From contig JAKFFJ010000064.1 of the NCBI GenBank assembly GCA_036675265.1, positions 1 to 64,000 of the forward strand: DNA of 64,000 bases. Reading direction: 5' to 3'. Both the position numbers and the translations under genes were made by a program. This DNA is from CAMPJU01 sp036675265. GTDB lineage: Bacteria; Pseudomonadota; Gammaproteobacteria; Xanthomonadales; Xanthomonadaceae. The notes under the pieces were generated by a model. The model was not told the origin of the DNA. It ran no database searches and saw only the letters and a program-made list of their open reading frames with translations. Shown piece after piece: positions 1-7,603 of this stretch. How positions within the stretch are numbered: position 1 is the stretch's first letter; every line of letters begins with the position of its first letter.

Positions 1-859
1 GTGCGGTCAGGATCAGCTCCGGGTGGTAGCCCAGCACCGTCGCCTTGTGCGTCAGGTAATACGGGTCCACGCCGATGCAGTGGCCGCCGACCAGGCCGGG
101 GCGGAACGGCAGGAAGTTCCACTTGGTTCCCGCCGCGGCCAGCACGTCGCTGGTGTCGATCCCCATCTTGTTGAAGATCATCGCCAGCTCGTTGACCAGG
201 GCGATGTTGACGTCCCGCTGGGTGTTCTCGATGACCTTGGCCGCTTCGGCCACCTTGATGCTCGGCGCCTGGTGGGTCCCGGCCGTGATGATCCGCCGGT
301 ACAGCGCATCGACGAAGTCGGCCGTTTCCGGCGTCGACCCCGAAGTGATCTTGACGATGTCCGCCAGGCGCCGCTGCCGGTCGCCGGGGTTGATGCGCTC
401 CGGGCTGTAGCCGCACGTGAAGTCGCGGTTGAACGCCAACCCGGACCCGGCCTCCAGCAGCGGCACGCAGACTTCCTCCGTGGTGCCGGGATAGACCGTC
501 GATTCGTAGACCACGACGTCGCCGCGCTTCAGGAGTTTTCCCAGCATGGCGCTGGCCCGCTCCAGCGGGCTGAGGTCCGGACGATTGGCGACATCGACCG
601 GCGTGGGCACGGTGACGATATAGACGTTGCAGTCCCGCAGCGCCTCGGCATCTGTCGCGAACGAGAGCCTTGCCGCGGCTGCCAGCTCTTCGGCCGACGA
701 CTCCCGCGTGCGGTCGTTACCCGATTCCAGTTCGCCGATGCGCCGGGCATCGATGTCGAAACCGACGGTGTCGAAGTGACGGCCGAACGCCACGGCCAGC
801 GGCAGCCCGACGTAGCCCAGGCCGATGATGCCGATCCGGGGGGCGCGGTCAGACACCAT
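1..859 (-). CDS. tviB: UDP-N-acetylhexosamine 6-dehydrogenase, TviB/WbpO type (3' end cut by window edge)
   Basis: This is a nucleotide-sugar dehydrogenase, which oxidises C6 of a UDP-HexNAc with 2 NAD+ to give the uronic acid used in a surface polysaccharide. The reverse-strand reading shows the N-terminal Rossmann loop GIIGLGYVGLPLAVAFG (residues 9-25), the middle-domain motif ESTVYPGTTEE, and the C-terminal catalytic cysteine motif GGHCIGVDPYY. The frame is open to base 1, so about 286 residues are visible of the usual ~425. ATG at 859 overlaps the end of the upstream epimerase by 11 nt; a GTG one codon later is an alternative start. The closest family is TviB/WbpO (UDP-GlcNAc or UDP-GalNAc 6-dehydrogenase). 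Because wecB lies two genes upstream, a WecC-like role on UDP-ManNAc is also possible; substrate cannot be read from sequence. Confidence 0.88.
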   Translation of the reverse strand, partial: MVSDRAPRIGIIGLGYVGLPLAVAFGRHFDTVGFDIDARRIGELESGNDRTRESSAEELAAAARLSFATDAEALRDCNVYIVTVPTPVDVANRPDLSPLERASAMLGKLLKRGDVVVYESTVYPGTTEEVCVPLLEAGSGLAFNRDFTCGYSPERINPGDRQRRLADIVKITSGSTPETADFVDALYRRIITAGTHQAPSIKVAEAAKVIENTQRDVNIALVNELAMIFNKMGIDTSDVLAAAGTKWNFLPFRPGLVGGHCIGVDPYYLTHKATVLGYHPELILTA

Positions 860-1856
860 GGTACGACCGGTACCAGGCGACGAAGTTGGGGACGCCTAGC
901 TCGACCGGCGTTCCGGGGCGGTAGCCAACTGCCGCGGTGAGGTCGCCGACGTCAGCCGACGTGTCCGGGACGTCGCCGGGCTGTAGCGGCAGCATTTCGA
1001 TCTTCGCCTTGCGACCGATCGCCTCTTCCAGCAGTTCGATGTACCGGAGCAACTGGACGGGCCGCGCATTGCCGATGTTGTACAAACGGTACGGCGCACT
1101 GCTGGTGGCCGGATCGGGGCAACTTCCCGACCAGTCCGCATTCGGGCGGGCGGGCGCATCGAGCGCACCGATGACACCGGCGGCAATGTCGTCGATGTAC
1201 GTGAAGTCGCGGCTGTGGCGGCCGTGGTTGAAGACCTTGATCGGGCGGCCTTCGATGATGTCGCGGGTGAAGCTGAAGAACGCCATGTCGGGCCGGCCCC
1301 AGGGGCCGTACACGGTGAAGAACCGCAAGCCGGTGCAGGGAATGCCGTAGAGGTGCGCATAGCTGTGCGCCATCGCCTCGTTGGCCTTCTTGGTGGCCGC
1401 ATACAGCGTGAGGGGGTGTTCGGTGGACTGGTGTTCGGAAAACGGAAGCGTCGTGTTCCCGCCGTAGACCGAACTCGTCGACGCAAACACCAGGTGTTCG
1501 ACCCCGTGGTGCCGGCAACCTTCCAGGACGTGGAGGAATCCCGTGACGTTGCTGGCGACATAGACATGGGGATTCTGCGCCGCGTAGCGCACACCCGCCT
1601 GCGCGGCGAGGTGGACGACGCGCTGCGGCTTGTGCTCCGCAAACGCGGCTTCCACGGCTTCCCGATCCGCGAGGTCTGCATGGATGTGCGTGTAGCGTCC
1701 GTGGCCTTGGAACCTGGCAAGCCGCGCCCGCTTCAGCGCGACATCGTAGTAGTCATTGAGGTTGTCCAGCCCCACGACGTCGTCGCCGCGCTCGAGGAGC
1801 TTCAGGGCGACGTGGGACCCGATGAAGCCAGCCGTACCGGTGACAAGGATCTTCAT
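849..1856 (-). CDS. UDP-glucuronate 4-epimerase family (SDR) protein
   Basis: This extended short-chain dehydrogenase interconverts UDP-glucuronate and UDP-galacturonate (CapI/WbnF-like) to provide a precursor for the polysaccharide. It has the Rossmann motif TGTAGFIGSHV near the N-terminus, the family signature LDNLNDYYDVALK, the STSSVYGG serine region, and the catalytic pair YAATKKANE (YxxxK). Its 335 residues are normal for the family. I chose ATG 1856 because it forms an ATGA overlap with the wecB stop; an in-frame start five codons upstream would overlap wecB further. It is the middle gene of wecB-epimerase-dehydrogenase. The uronate specificity is inferred from family resemblance, and other UDP-sugar 4-epimerase activities are possible. 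Confidence 0.85.
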   Translation of the reverse strand: MKILVTGTAGFIGSHVALKLLERGDDVVGLDNLNDYYDVALKRARLARFQGHGRYTHIHADLADREAVEAAFAEHKPQRVVHLAAQAGVRYAAQNPHVYVASNVTGFLHVLEGCRHHGVEHLVFASTSSVYGGNTTLPFSEHQSTEHPLTLYAATKKANEAMAHSYAHLYGIPCTGLRFFTVYGPWGRPDMAFFSFTRDIIEGRPIKVFNHGRHSRDFTYIDDIAAGVIGALDAPARPNADWSGSCPDPATSSAPYRLYNIGNARPVQLLRYIELLEEAIGRKAKIEMLPLQPGDVPDTSADVGDLTAAVGYRPGTPVELGVPNFVAWYRSYHGV

Positions 1857-3010
1857 CGTGCTTCCAGCCATCCTGCAAGGTCGGCGGCGATGCGTTCAGC
1901 TGCATGGCCGTCCCAGAGCTCGGGCCGACGACCGGCTTTCCCACCATTGGACAGGATCAAGTTGAACACCTCGTGGATTGTTCCGGGGTCGGTTCCGACG
2001 ACATGGTTCGTGCCCTCACTGACCGTGACCGGCCGTTCGGTATTGTCGCGCAGTGTCAGGCAGGGGATGCCGAGTGCGGTGGTTTCTTCCTGCAGGCCGC
2101 CGGAATCGGTCAGGACGAGCCTTGCCTCGCGCACCAGGCCAAGCATTTCCAGGTAGCCCAGCGGCGGCATCGGCAGCACGTCGCCACGGGCCAGGAAGTC
2201 GCCCAGCCCTGCTTCGCGGATTCGCGCTTCGGTGCGGGGGTGCATGGGGAACACGATGGGCGTGCGCGTGGCCAGCTGGCCCAGCGTGCCCAGCAGGTCC
2301 GCAAGCACGGCGGGATCGTCGACGTTGGAAGGCCGATGCAGGGTCAGCGCCGCGTAGCCGTCGGGCGTTTCCAGGAAAGCGGCGGCGGACCGATTGGTCG
2401 CGGCGCAGGCCTGCGTGATCGTCTCGACGGCAGGCACCGCGCGCCCGAGGTTGTGCTGCAGGGTGTCGATCATGACGTTGCCGGCGAACACCACCTTGTC
2501 GCGTGCGATGCCCTCGGCCAGCAGGTTGTCCACCCCTTCCCGCTCGGTGACATACAGCCGGTCGGACAGCTGGTCGGTGAGGATGCGATTGATTTCCTCG
2601 GGCATGGTCCGGTCCCGCGAGCGCAGGCCGGCCTCCACGTGGACCACGCGCACGCCCTTCTTGGCCGCCACCAGGGCACAGGCGATCGTGGAGTTGACGT
2701 CCCCGACGACCAGCACGCAATCGGCCCGGCCGTCGTCCAGCACGGGCTCGAAGCGCTGCATGACCTGCGCGGTCTGCTGCGCATGCGTGCCGGATCCGAC
2801 CTCCAGCGAAACGTCGGGGGCGGGGATGTCGAGCTGCCGGAAGAACGCCTCGTTCATGGCGTAGTCGTAGTGCTGCCCGGTGTGCACGAGCCTGGCGTCG
2901 ACCCTGCCCTGCCCGCCGAGGGCGCGCATGATGGGGGCGATCTTCATGAAGTTGGGGCGGGCCCCGACGACGCACAACACGACCGGGCGCACTTTGCTGT
3001 TATCCGTCAC
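1853..3010 (-). CDS. wecB: UDP-N-acetylglucosamine 2-epimerase (non-hydrolysing)
   Basis: WecB converts UDP-GlcNAc to UDP-ManNAc in the cytosol for surface-polysaccharide synthesis. The 385-residue protein starts with the family motif VVGARPNFMKIAP and carries VVHVEAGLRSRD, LHRPSNVDD and the C-terminal UDP-binding DSGGLQEE loop; length matches the family. The GTG start at 3010 lies inside the end of the ligase gene (11-nt overlap), and the stop overlaps the epimerase start as ATGA, so ligase-wecB-epimerase-dehydrogenase form one translationally coupled unit. Together with the downstream dehydrogenase it could make UDP-ManNAcA. Confidence 0.93.
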   Translation of the reverse strand: MTDNSKVRPVVLCVVGARPNFMKIAPIMRALGGQGRVDARLVHTGQHYDYAMNEAFFRQLDIPAPDVSLEVGSGTHAQQTAQVMQRFEPVLDDGRADCVLVVGDVNSTIACALVAAKKGVRVVHVEAGLRSRDRTMPEEINRILTDQLSDRLYVTEREGVDNLLAEGIARDKVVFAGNVMIDTLQHNLGRAVPAVETITQACAATNRSAAAFLETPDGYAALTLHRPSNVDDPAVLADLLGTLGQLATRTPIVFPMHPRTEARIREAGLGDFLARGDVLPMPPLGYLEMLGLVREARLVLTDSGGLQEETTALGIPCLTLRDNTERPVTVSEGTNHVVGTDPGTIHEVFNLILSNGGKAGRRPELWDGHAAERIAADLAGWLEAR

Positions 3011-4385
3011 CGCGTTCCCGGCCTCGCATCATGTGTGCTCCGACGTCTCGATGGCGGTGCCCGGCCCGCACGACCAGGATGCCCGCCAGGACCGCGGCCA
3101 CGGTGGCGAGCGATACGGTCCGCATCGGATAATCCACCCAGGAATGGCCGAGCAACGCGGCCAGGCCAGTCACCGCGACCACGGCTTGTGCGCGGTCCGG
3201 TTTCCGGACGCGCAATGCCCTGGCGGCAGCCCATGACAACGCAAGCAGGGCCGCAGCGAGGACAACCATCGCGACCAGGCCGCCTTCCAGCCACCACTGC
3301 ACGAACTCGTTGTGCGCGTGGTTGATGTAATAGGGACGAAGCAGGATGGGCGGCGCGGCCTGTTCGAACGCCGGCACGAACGCGCCGATGCCCGCACCGA
3401 GCGGCGAATGCGCTGCGCCGATGTCCACGGTCGTGGCGCGAAATACGGACCTGAGCTCGTCGACGGCGTCGACCCGCATCCAGCCGAGCGTGCCCCAGAC
3501 ACCCAGCGCGATCAGCCCCAGCGAACCGGCGAGTCCTGCCTTGGCGCGCCAGTCGCGACGCACGCTGGCCGGATCGAAGAACCCGAGCGCGAGTGGCACG
3601 GCCGCGACCGCGAACACCGCGATGAGGACCGACGCCCGGGAATTTGTCAGCGGCAGCGCACACAGGGCGAACAACGCGACGAATCCGTACAGCCATGGCG
3701 TCCAGGCTTGCCGCAGGCCCTCGCCTGCGCGGGCAGCCGAGGTCAGCATCCCGGTCAGTGCGACGATGATGGTCAGCACGAGCGAGATGCCCTGGTGGTT
3801 CTGGTTGGCGAACACGCCATTGAGTTGTGCGGCCCAGCGTGGGAACGGGTTGAGCAGGCTCTCGCGGGGGACGCCGAGCTGGGCGAATCCCAGCAGCAGG
3901 CTGAAGAGTCCCAGCAGCATGATCGTCAACAGGAGGCGGCGGTGGACCGTCCTCCCCGTCGCCAGCGTCGCGGCGAATGCCGCCAGTGGCGGCAGCAGGA
4001 ACAGCAATGCGGCCCTGGTGGCGGACGGGTCCAGCGACCAGCGGAATTCGGGAACGCCGCCTGCGGCCGCGATGTCGTCGGCGAGCTGCTGGCGGGCGTC
4101 AGGCCATCGCCAGACGCCTTCGGGCAAGGGCATCAATTGCAGCAGCGGGACGATCGCGATGAGCGCGGCGACCGCGATGGCGCCATTGCGGAACGCATTG
4201 GCGCGCTGGCCCGAAATCGCCCACAACCCCCAGGCCAGGATCGGCAGGGATAGCAACTGGACGGTGGTGTCGTCCCACCCACTGATCTGGGAGCTGCCGC
4301 CGGTGACGAACGCGAGGACCAGCAGCCACTGGAGCGCGTGTCCAAGCCAGCGGGAGTCACGGCGATCGTCGACGGTCGTCTGCAT
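3000..4385 (-). CDS. O-antigen ligase / polymerase family membrane protein (Wzy_C domain)
   Basis: This is a polytopic inner-membrane protein of about 461 residues with roughly ten to twelve hydrophobic segments and a larger periplasmic loop after the middle. That is the architecture of WaaL ligases and Wzy polymerases, which share a domain and act on undecaprenyl-linked glycans. The periplasmic part holds the pattern HAHNEFVQWWLEGGL, typical of this superfamily (H and E residues). ATG 4385 is preferred over an upstream in-frame GTG at 4409. It is the first gene after the terminator at 4437-4474; a CATAAT hexamer between the two could be a promoter, but no good -35 is visible. Because a Wzc/Wza export system sits in the same locus, a Wzy-like polymerase role is at least as likely as lipid A ligation. 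Confidence 0.85.
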   Translation of the reverse strand: MQTTVDDRRDSRWLGHALQWLLVLAFVTGGSSQISGWDDTTVQLLSLPILAWGLWAISGQRANAFRNGAIAVAALIAIVPLLQLMPLPEGVWRWPDARQQLADDIAAAGGVPEFRWSLDPSATRAALLFLLPPLAAFAATLATGRTVHRRLLLTIMLLGLFSLLLGFAQLGVPRESLLNPFPRWAAQLNGVFANQNHQGISLVLTIIVALTGMLTSAARAGEGLRQAWTPWLYGFVALFALCALPLTNSRASVLIAVFAVAAVPLALGFFDPASVRRDWRAKAGLAGSLGLIALGVWGTLGWMRVDAVDELRSVFRATTVDIGAAHSPLGAGIGAFVPAFEQAAPPILLRPYYINHAHNEFVQWWLEGGLVAMVVLAAALLALSWAAARALRVRKPDRAQAVVAVTGLAALLGHSWVDYPMRTVSLATVAAVLAGILVVRAGHRHRDVGAHMMRGRERGDG

Positions 4386-4436
4386 CAATCCGGATCGAGG
4401 GCGCGGCACTGCTGGCCATCGCAGCCATTATGGGCG

Positions 4437-4474
4437 CAAAAACAAGAACGGGCAGGTCGATGACCTGCCCGTTC
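4437..4474 (-). terminator. Rho-independent terminator after the small secreted-protein gene
   Basis: A perfect 13-bp inverted repeat (4446-4458 with 4462-4474, 3-nt loop) is followed on the minus strand by a T-rich run (complement of 4437-4445). It lies 22 bases after the stop of the 4496-4900 gene and splits the polysaccharide locus into an export half and a sugar-precursor/ligase half. Confidence 0.88.
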
Positions 4475-4495
4475 GGGATGGCTGGTGCCCTGGCG

Positions 4496-4900
4496 TTACG
4501 GGCTGACCGGCGGCGCCTCGTCGTCATCGTCCAGGTTCTGGTCGATGGCAAGCGCGGTGAGCGCCACGACACCGGCGACGATACCGACCGTCATGCCCGC
4601 CGAAGCGGCGACGCCCGTGGTGGTGACGACGTAGCCGGTCGCGGGAACCGTGTGGGTGCCTGCGCCGAACGTCGCGATCGTGCCGTCGGAATAGGCCAGG
4701 GTCGCTGATCCACCGGGCGGCACCATGATCGACTGGCCGGCCACGACGGTCTGGCCGTTCGCTGCGCTGACGAAATCGCCGGAGTCGGAGCTCACCATCA
4801 CGTCGCCCTGGAAGGTCAGGGTCGGCGTGGTCTGCGCAAAGGCTGCGCCCATAGCGAGCGACAGAACGAGGGCGGTCAGGAGGCTGGTGAACTTGCGCAT
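4496..4900 (-). CDS. Small secreted protein with FecR-like beta segment and C-terminal membrane helix
   Basis: I do not recognise a named family with certainty. The 134-residue protein has a clear signal peptide (MRKFTSLLTALVLSLAMGAAFAQ, cleavage expected after AFA). A ~65-residue beta-rich domain follows, with VMVSSDSGDF, QTVVAGQSIMVPPGG and SATLAYSDGTIATF, resembling the FecR/pectin-like periplasmic repeat. Then come a hydrophobic helix (MTVGIVAGVVALTALAI), an acidic DDDDE tract and a short Pro-rich end. That suggests a periplasmic or membrane-tethered accessory of the polysaccharide machine. It lies downstream of the TPR gene (145-nt gap) and ends at a strong terminator, so it is the last gene of the export operon or has its own promoter. 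Confidence 0.75.
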   Translation of the reverse strand: MRKFTSLLTALVLSLAMGAAFAQTTPTLTFQGDVMVSSDSGDFVSAANGQTVVAGQSIMVPPGGSATLAYSDGTIATFGAGTHTVPATGYVVTTTGVAASAGMTVGIVAGVVALTALAIDQNLDDDDEAPPVSP

Positions 4901-5045
4901 GGCACTCTTCCTGGTGTGCGGGGGATGAAGCGGTGTACGCGAGCCTAACAGGGGCGGCTGCGACAGGGCAAGGCAAATGTCAAGTCGTGGCCTTCACGTC
5001 GTTCAGGCAGGGAGCGATATTCGCGGATCGGCGGTGATGGAAACG

Positions 5046-6185
5046 TCAATTCCTGTCGACCGCGGACAGGGGGCCTGTCCGGAGCCGGAGGTCGTCGACC
5101 CAGAGGTCTCCGGAGACGCTGCTGGCCGATCCCGGTGGCGCGGGATTGTCCAGCCGCAGCCGTTGCCCGGGGCACCCGGTTTCCGGGACGAGGAAGTCCA
5201 TGGATGCCGTGCGCCAGTCGAAGGTCCCCTCGATCGGCGCTCCGATGGCCAGCGGGTTGGGTTGCCCCTCGCAGGTGAGCGTCCAGCGCAGCCCTTGGTC
5301 GCTGCGCAGCGATACCGCCCGCAGGCGCATCGAGAGGCGATACCGGCCCGGCTGGAGGGCCAGCGCCTGCTCGAGGTCAGCCAGGTCGACCGGGCGGCCG
5401 CTGAAGACCATGTGCGCGGCTTGCCCGCGGGCGCCGGCTGCCGGCTCGAATTCGGTGTAGCTGCCCGGACGCAACCCGGTGCGCCAGTCGAACCCCTGCT
5501 GGGAAGGCGGCCTTTCGAAGTCGCCGTTGTAAAGCATGGGCAGGGCCTCGCCGGATGCGAGGTCCAGGCTGCTGGCCCAATAGCTGTAGGCAAGCCCCCA
5601 CTCCCCTGCCGCCATCAGCGCGTCGAGCCAGTAGGACAGTTCGGCTTCTTCGATATGGCCGGACTCGCGCAGGGCGGCGAACACCGCGCCGGCGCCGGGG
5701 CGCTGGATGCCGGCCCGCAGCGCGCCCATCATCCCGCCCCGCCAGTCGGCCCCCCCCCTCAAGCGGGCGGCCAATGCCTCCGCGAACGCCGGGTCGTCCG
5801 CCCACTGGGCCATCAGGGGAAGCAGTGTCTGTTGCGTGTCCGTCTCGAGCCTCAGGACGACGTCCAGGTGTTCGAGCGCGGCGGCGTAGTCGCCCGTCCG
5901 GAGCAGCTGCTCCGCGAGCCAGGTGTGGATGCGGAGGTCACGCGGATCGCGTCGCGAGGCGATCCGGTGCATCGCGTACGTCGCCTCGGCATCGCCCTTG
6001 TCGCGCAGCGCGACGGCAAGGTCCGCGAATGCGTCGCCATCGAGCGGCGCCTGCTGGAGCCGCTCGCGGGGCGTCAACGCCTCGCGATCCCCGGGCGCCG
6101 GCGTGCTGGCCGCCAGGACGTGGTAACCGAGCAGGCCGACCATCGCCAGCAGGGCGAGCCCCAGCAGGATGCGAGGAGCGCTCAC
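5046..6185 (-). CDS. Membrane-anchored TPR protein with C-terminal carbohydrate-binding-like beta-sandwich
   Basis: This 379-residue protein has no confident family name. A signal-anchor helix (residues 5-24, ILLGLALLAMVGLLGYHVLA) is followed by TPR-like helical pairs (about 45-190, e.g. LRDKGDAEATYAMHRIASR and LLRTGDYAAALEHLDVVLRL). The last ~170 residues begin MLYNGDFERPPS and end DLWVDDLRL, the pattern of a jelly-roll carbohydrate-binding module. GTG 6185 is chosen because it overlaps the stop of the J-domain gene as GTGA; longer readings from upstream are out-of-frame translations of that neighbour. Placement after wza, wzc and the J-domain gene suggests a periplasmic role in polymer handling or export. 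This is inference. Confidence 0.8.
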   Translation of the reverse strand: MSAPRILLGLALLAMVGLLGYHVLAASTPAPGDREALTPRERLQQAPLDGDAFADLAVALRDKGDAEATYAMHRIASRRDPRDLRIHTWLAEQLLRTGDYAAALEHLDVVLRLETDTQQTLLPLMAQWADDPAFAEALAARLRGGADWRGGMMGALRAGIQRPGAGAVFAALRESGHIEEAELSYWLDALMAAGEWGLAYSYWASSLDLASGEALPMLYNGDFERPPSQQGFDWRTGLRPGSYTEFEPAAGARGQAAHMVFSGRPVDLADLEQALALQPGRYRLSMRLRAVSLRSDQGLRWTLTCEGQPNPLAIGAPIEGTFDWRTASMDFLVPETGCPGQRLRLDNPAPPGSASSVSGDLWVDDLRLRTGPLSAVDRN

Positions 6186-7603
6186 GCCTCCGGCACCAAC
6201 GTCATGGCGCGGACCAGCAGCTGGTCCTCGCGCCAGGTGAAATCGAGCCCGAACCGGCCCTGCTCCTGGTCGATCCGGTAGGCCGCATCCAACCTGGCGC
6301 CGTCGGCCGCCAGGTGCCATTTCGGCGCCTGGAGTTCGAACGGGAGGGTACGTCCGCCGTGGCGATCGTGCAGCGCAGTGCGGACCTGCCGGGCGTGCTC
6401 CAGGGTGCGCAGGTCGTTCCAGACGGCAGGCGACGCCGCCGCCGTGTCGCTCAGGTAGGCGATGACCTGGTCGGCGCGGCGGCGAGCCTGGTTCATGCGG
6501 TCGAACGCATCCGGGACCGATGCGGGTGCGGGCGCCCGCGGCGGAGGCGGGCCCGCCTGCTGGACGGCTGCCACCAGGATGGGTGCGACGGGGACGGCCG
6601 CGCTCGGGGCAACGGTCTGTGCCTGGCGCACGACGACCGGTTGCGGCACGGGACGTCGGGGCGGAGGAGAGTCGGCGACCGCGACAGGGCTTGCCGTTGG
6701 CCTGGGCGACGCCGGCCTTCCTGGCGCCGGCGCCTGTACGGGCATCGGCGTCGCGGCAGGCCGCACGGCGACGACTGGTGCGTGCGCCGGTGCGTGCGCC
6801 GGTGCGGGTGCGGGTGCGGCTGTCGGGGTATCGCGCACCGGCGACGGCTCGATGGTTTCGACGCGCGCCTGCGCATCGACGGCTGCGACCGCCTCGACCG
6901 GCGCTGCGCCGACCGTTTCGACCAGGCCTGCCCGGATTTCGTCCGGCTTGCGCTCCGACGTGGCTGCGGCGAGCGAAGGACGGAGGTCCCGCCATTCCGG
7001 CGGCTCGTCCTGGCGCATCGCGATCAGCACCAGGAGGCCGACGCAGCCGAGCAGGACCAGCAGGGTGGCGTTGCGGGAGCGGTTGCCTCGCGGAACCGGG
7101 GCATGGACCGACGTGGGCACCGCCTGGTATTCGCCGCCATGGCGGCCCCCGATCGCGGTGGCTGGCACCACGGATGCGTCGTAGGTCGCGCGCGCCTGCG
7201 GGGTCTTCAGGTGGCCCCAGGCGCGGTTGACACGCGAGGCGTAGACCGTTTCCCAGGTGTCGTTGCCGCTCCGGTCCGGGTGCAGCCATTGCTGCAGCAG
7301 GCGGTGGTGGTCGCGTGCCTGTGCGTGGGAGGCGCCGCGCTCCAGGCCGAGCACGCGATAGTCGTCGGCGCCTTCGTGGAAGAGGATCTGCTGGAGATAG
7401 AACCGGACCGCCTCGAGGACAGTGGCCTCGTCTTCGCCGGTGATCATCGCCGCGGCCGCCACCTGGTCCCGCGCACCGGTTGCGACGCGCAACAACTGCC
7501 CGATCCCGTCCGGCAACGGGCGGCCCAGCAACGCAGCGCGCCGGGCGGGCGCGCGGTGCAGCCAGAGCGCGAGCTCGAGGGCTTCAGCGGCGGTGGCGGT
7601 CAT
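6182..7603 (-). CDS. Membrane-spanning J-domain (DnaJ-like) protein of the exopolysaccharide locus
   Basis: This 473-residue protein has an N-terminal helical region (1-78) and then a J domain (about 80-145: DDYRVLGLERGAS, the diagnostic HPD at 108-110 in QWLHPDRS, and a closing helix RATYDA). A single transmembrane helix follows at 180-196 (TLLVLLGCVGLLVLIAM), then a ~150-residue Pro/Ala-rich stretch like those that span the periplasm in TonB, and a C-terminal folded domain (about 375-473, ending GLDFTWREDQLLVRAMTLVPEA without the last residues being charged). HPD in a J domain normally stimulates DnaK ATPase. The start overlaps the wzc stop as ATGA and the stop overlaps the TPR gene as GTGA, so the three are coupled. 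A chaperone link to the export complex is inferred; the C-terminal domain is unrecognised. Confidence 0.85.
   Translation of the reverse strand: MTATAAEALELALWLHRAPARRAALLGRPLPDGIGQLLRVATGARDQVAAAAMITGEDEATVLEAVRFYLQQILFHEGADDYRVLGLERGASHAQARDHHRLLQQWLHPDRSGNDTWETVYASRVNRAWGHLKTPQARATYDASVVPATAIGGRHGGEYQAVPTSVHAPVPRGNRSRNATLLVLLGCVGLLVLIAMRQDEPPEWRDLRPSLAAATSERKPDEIRAGLVETVGAAPVEAVAAVDAQARVETIEPSPVRDTPTAAPAPAPAHAPAHAPVVAVRPAATPMPVQAPAPGRPASPRPTASPVAVADSPPPRRPVPQPVVVRQAQTVAPSAAVPVAPILVAAVQQAGPPPPRAPAPASVPDAFDRMNQARRRADQVIAYLSDTAAASPAVWNDLRTLEHARQVRTALHDRHGGRTLPFELQAPKWHLAADGARLDAAYRIDQEQGRFGLDFTWREDQLLVRAMTLVPEA

Noticed and set aside
5046..7289. A 747-codon reading of the TPR gene
   Set aside because: The first half is the wrong frame of the J-domain gene; the protein proper begins at GTG 6185 with a signal-anchor.
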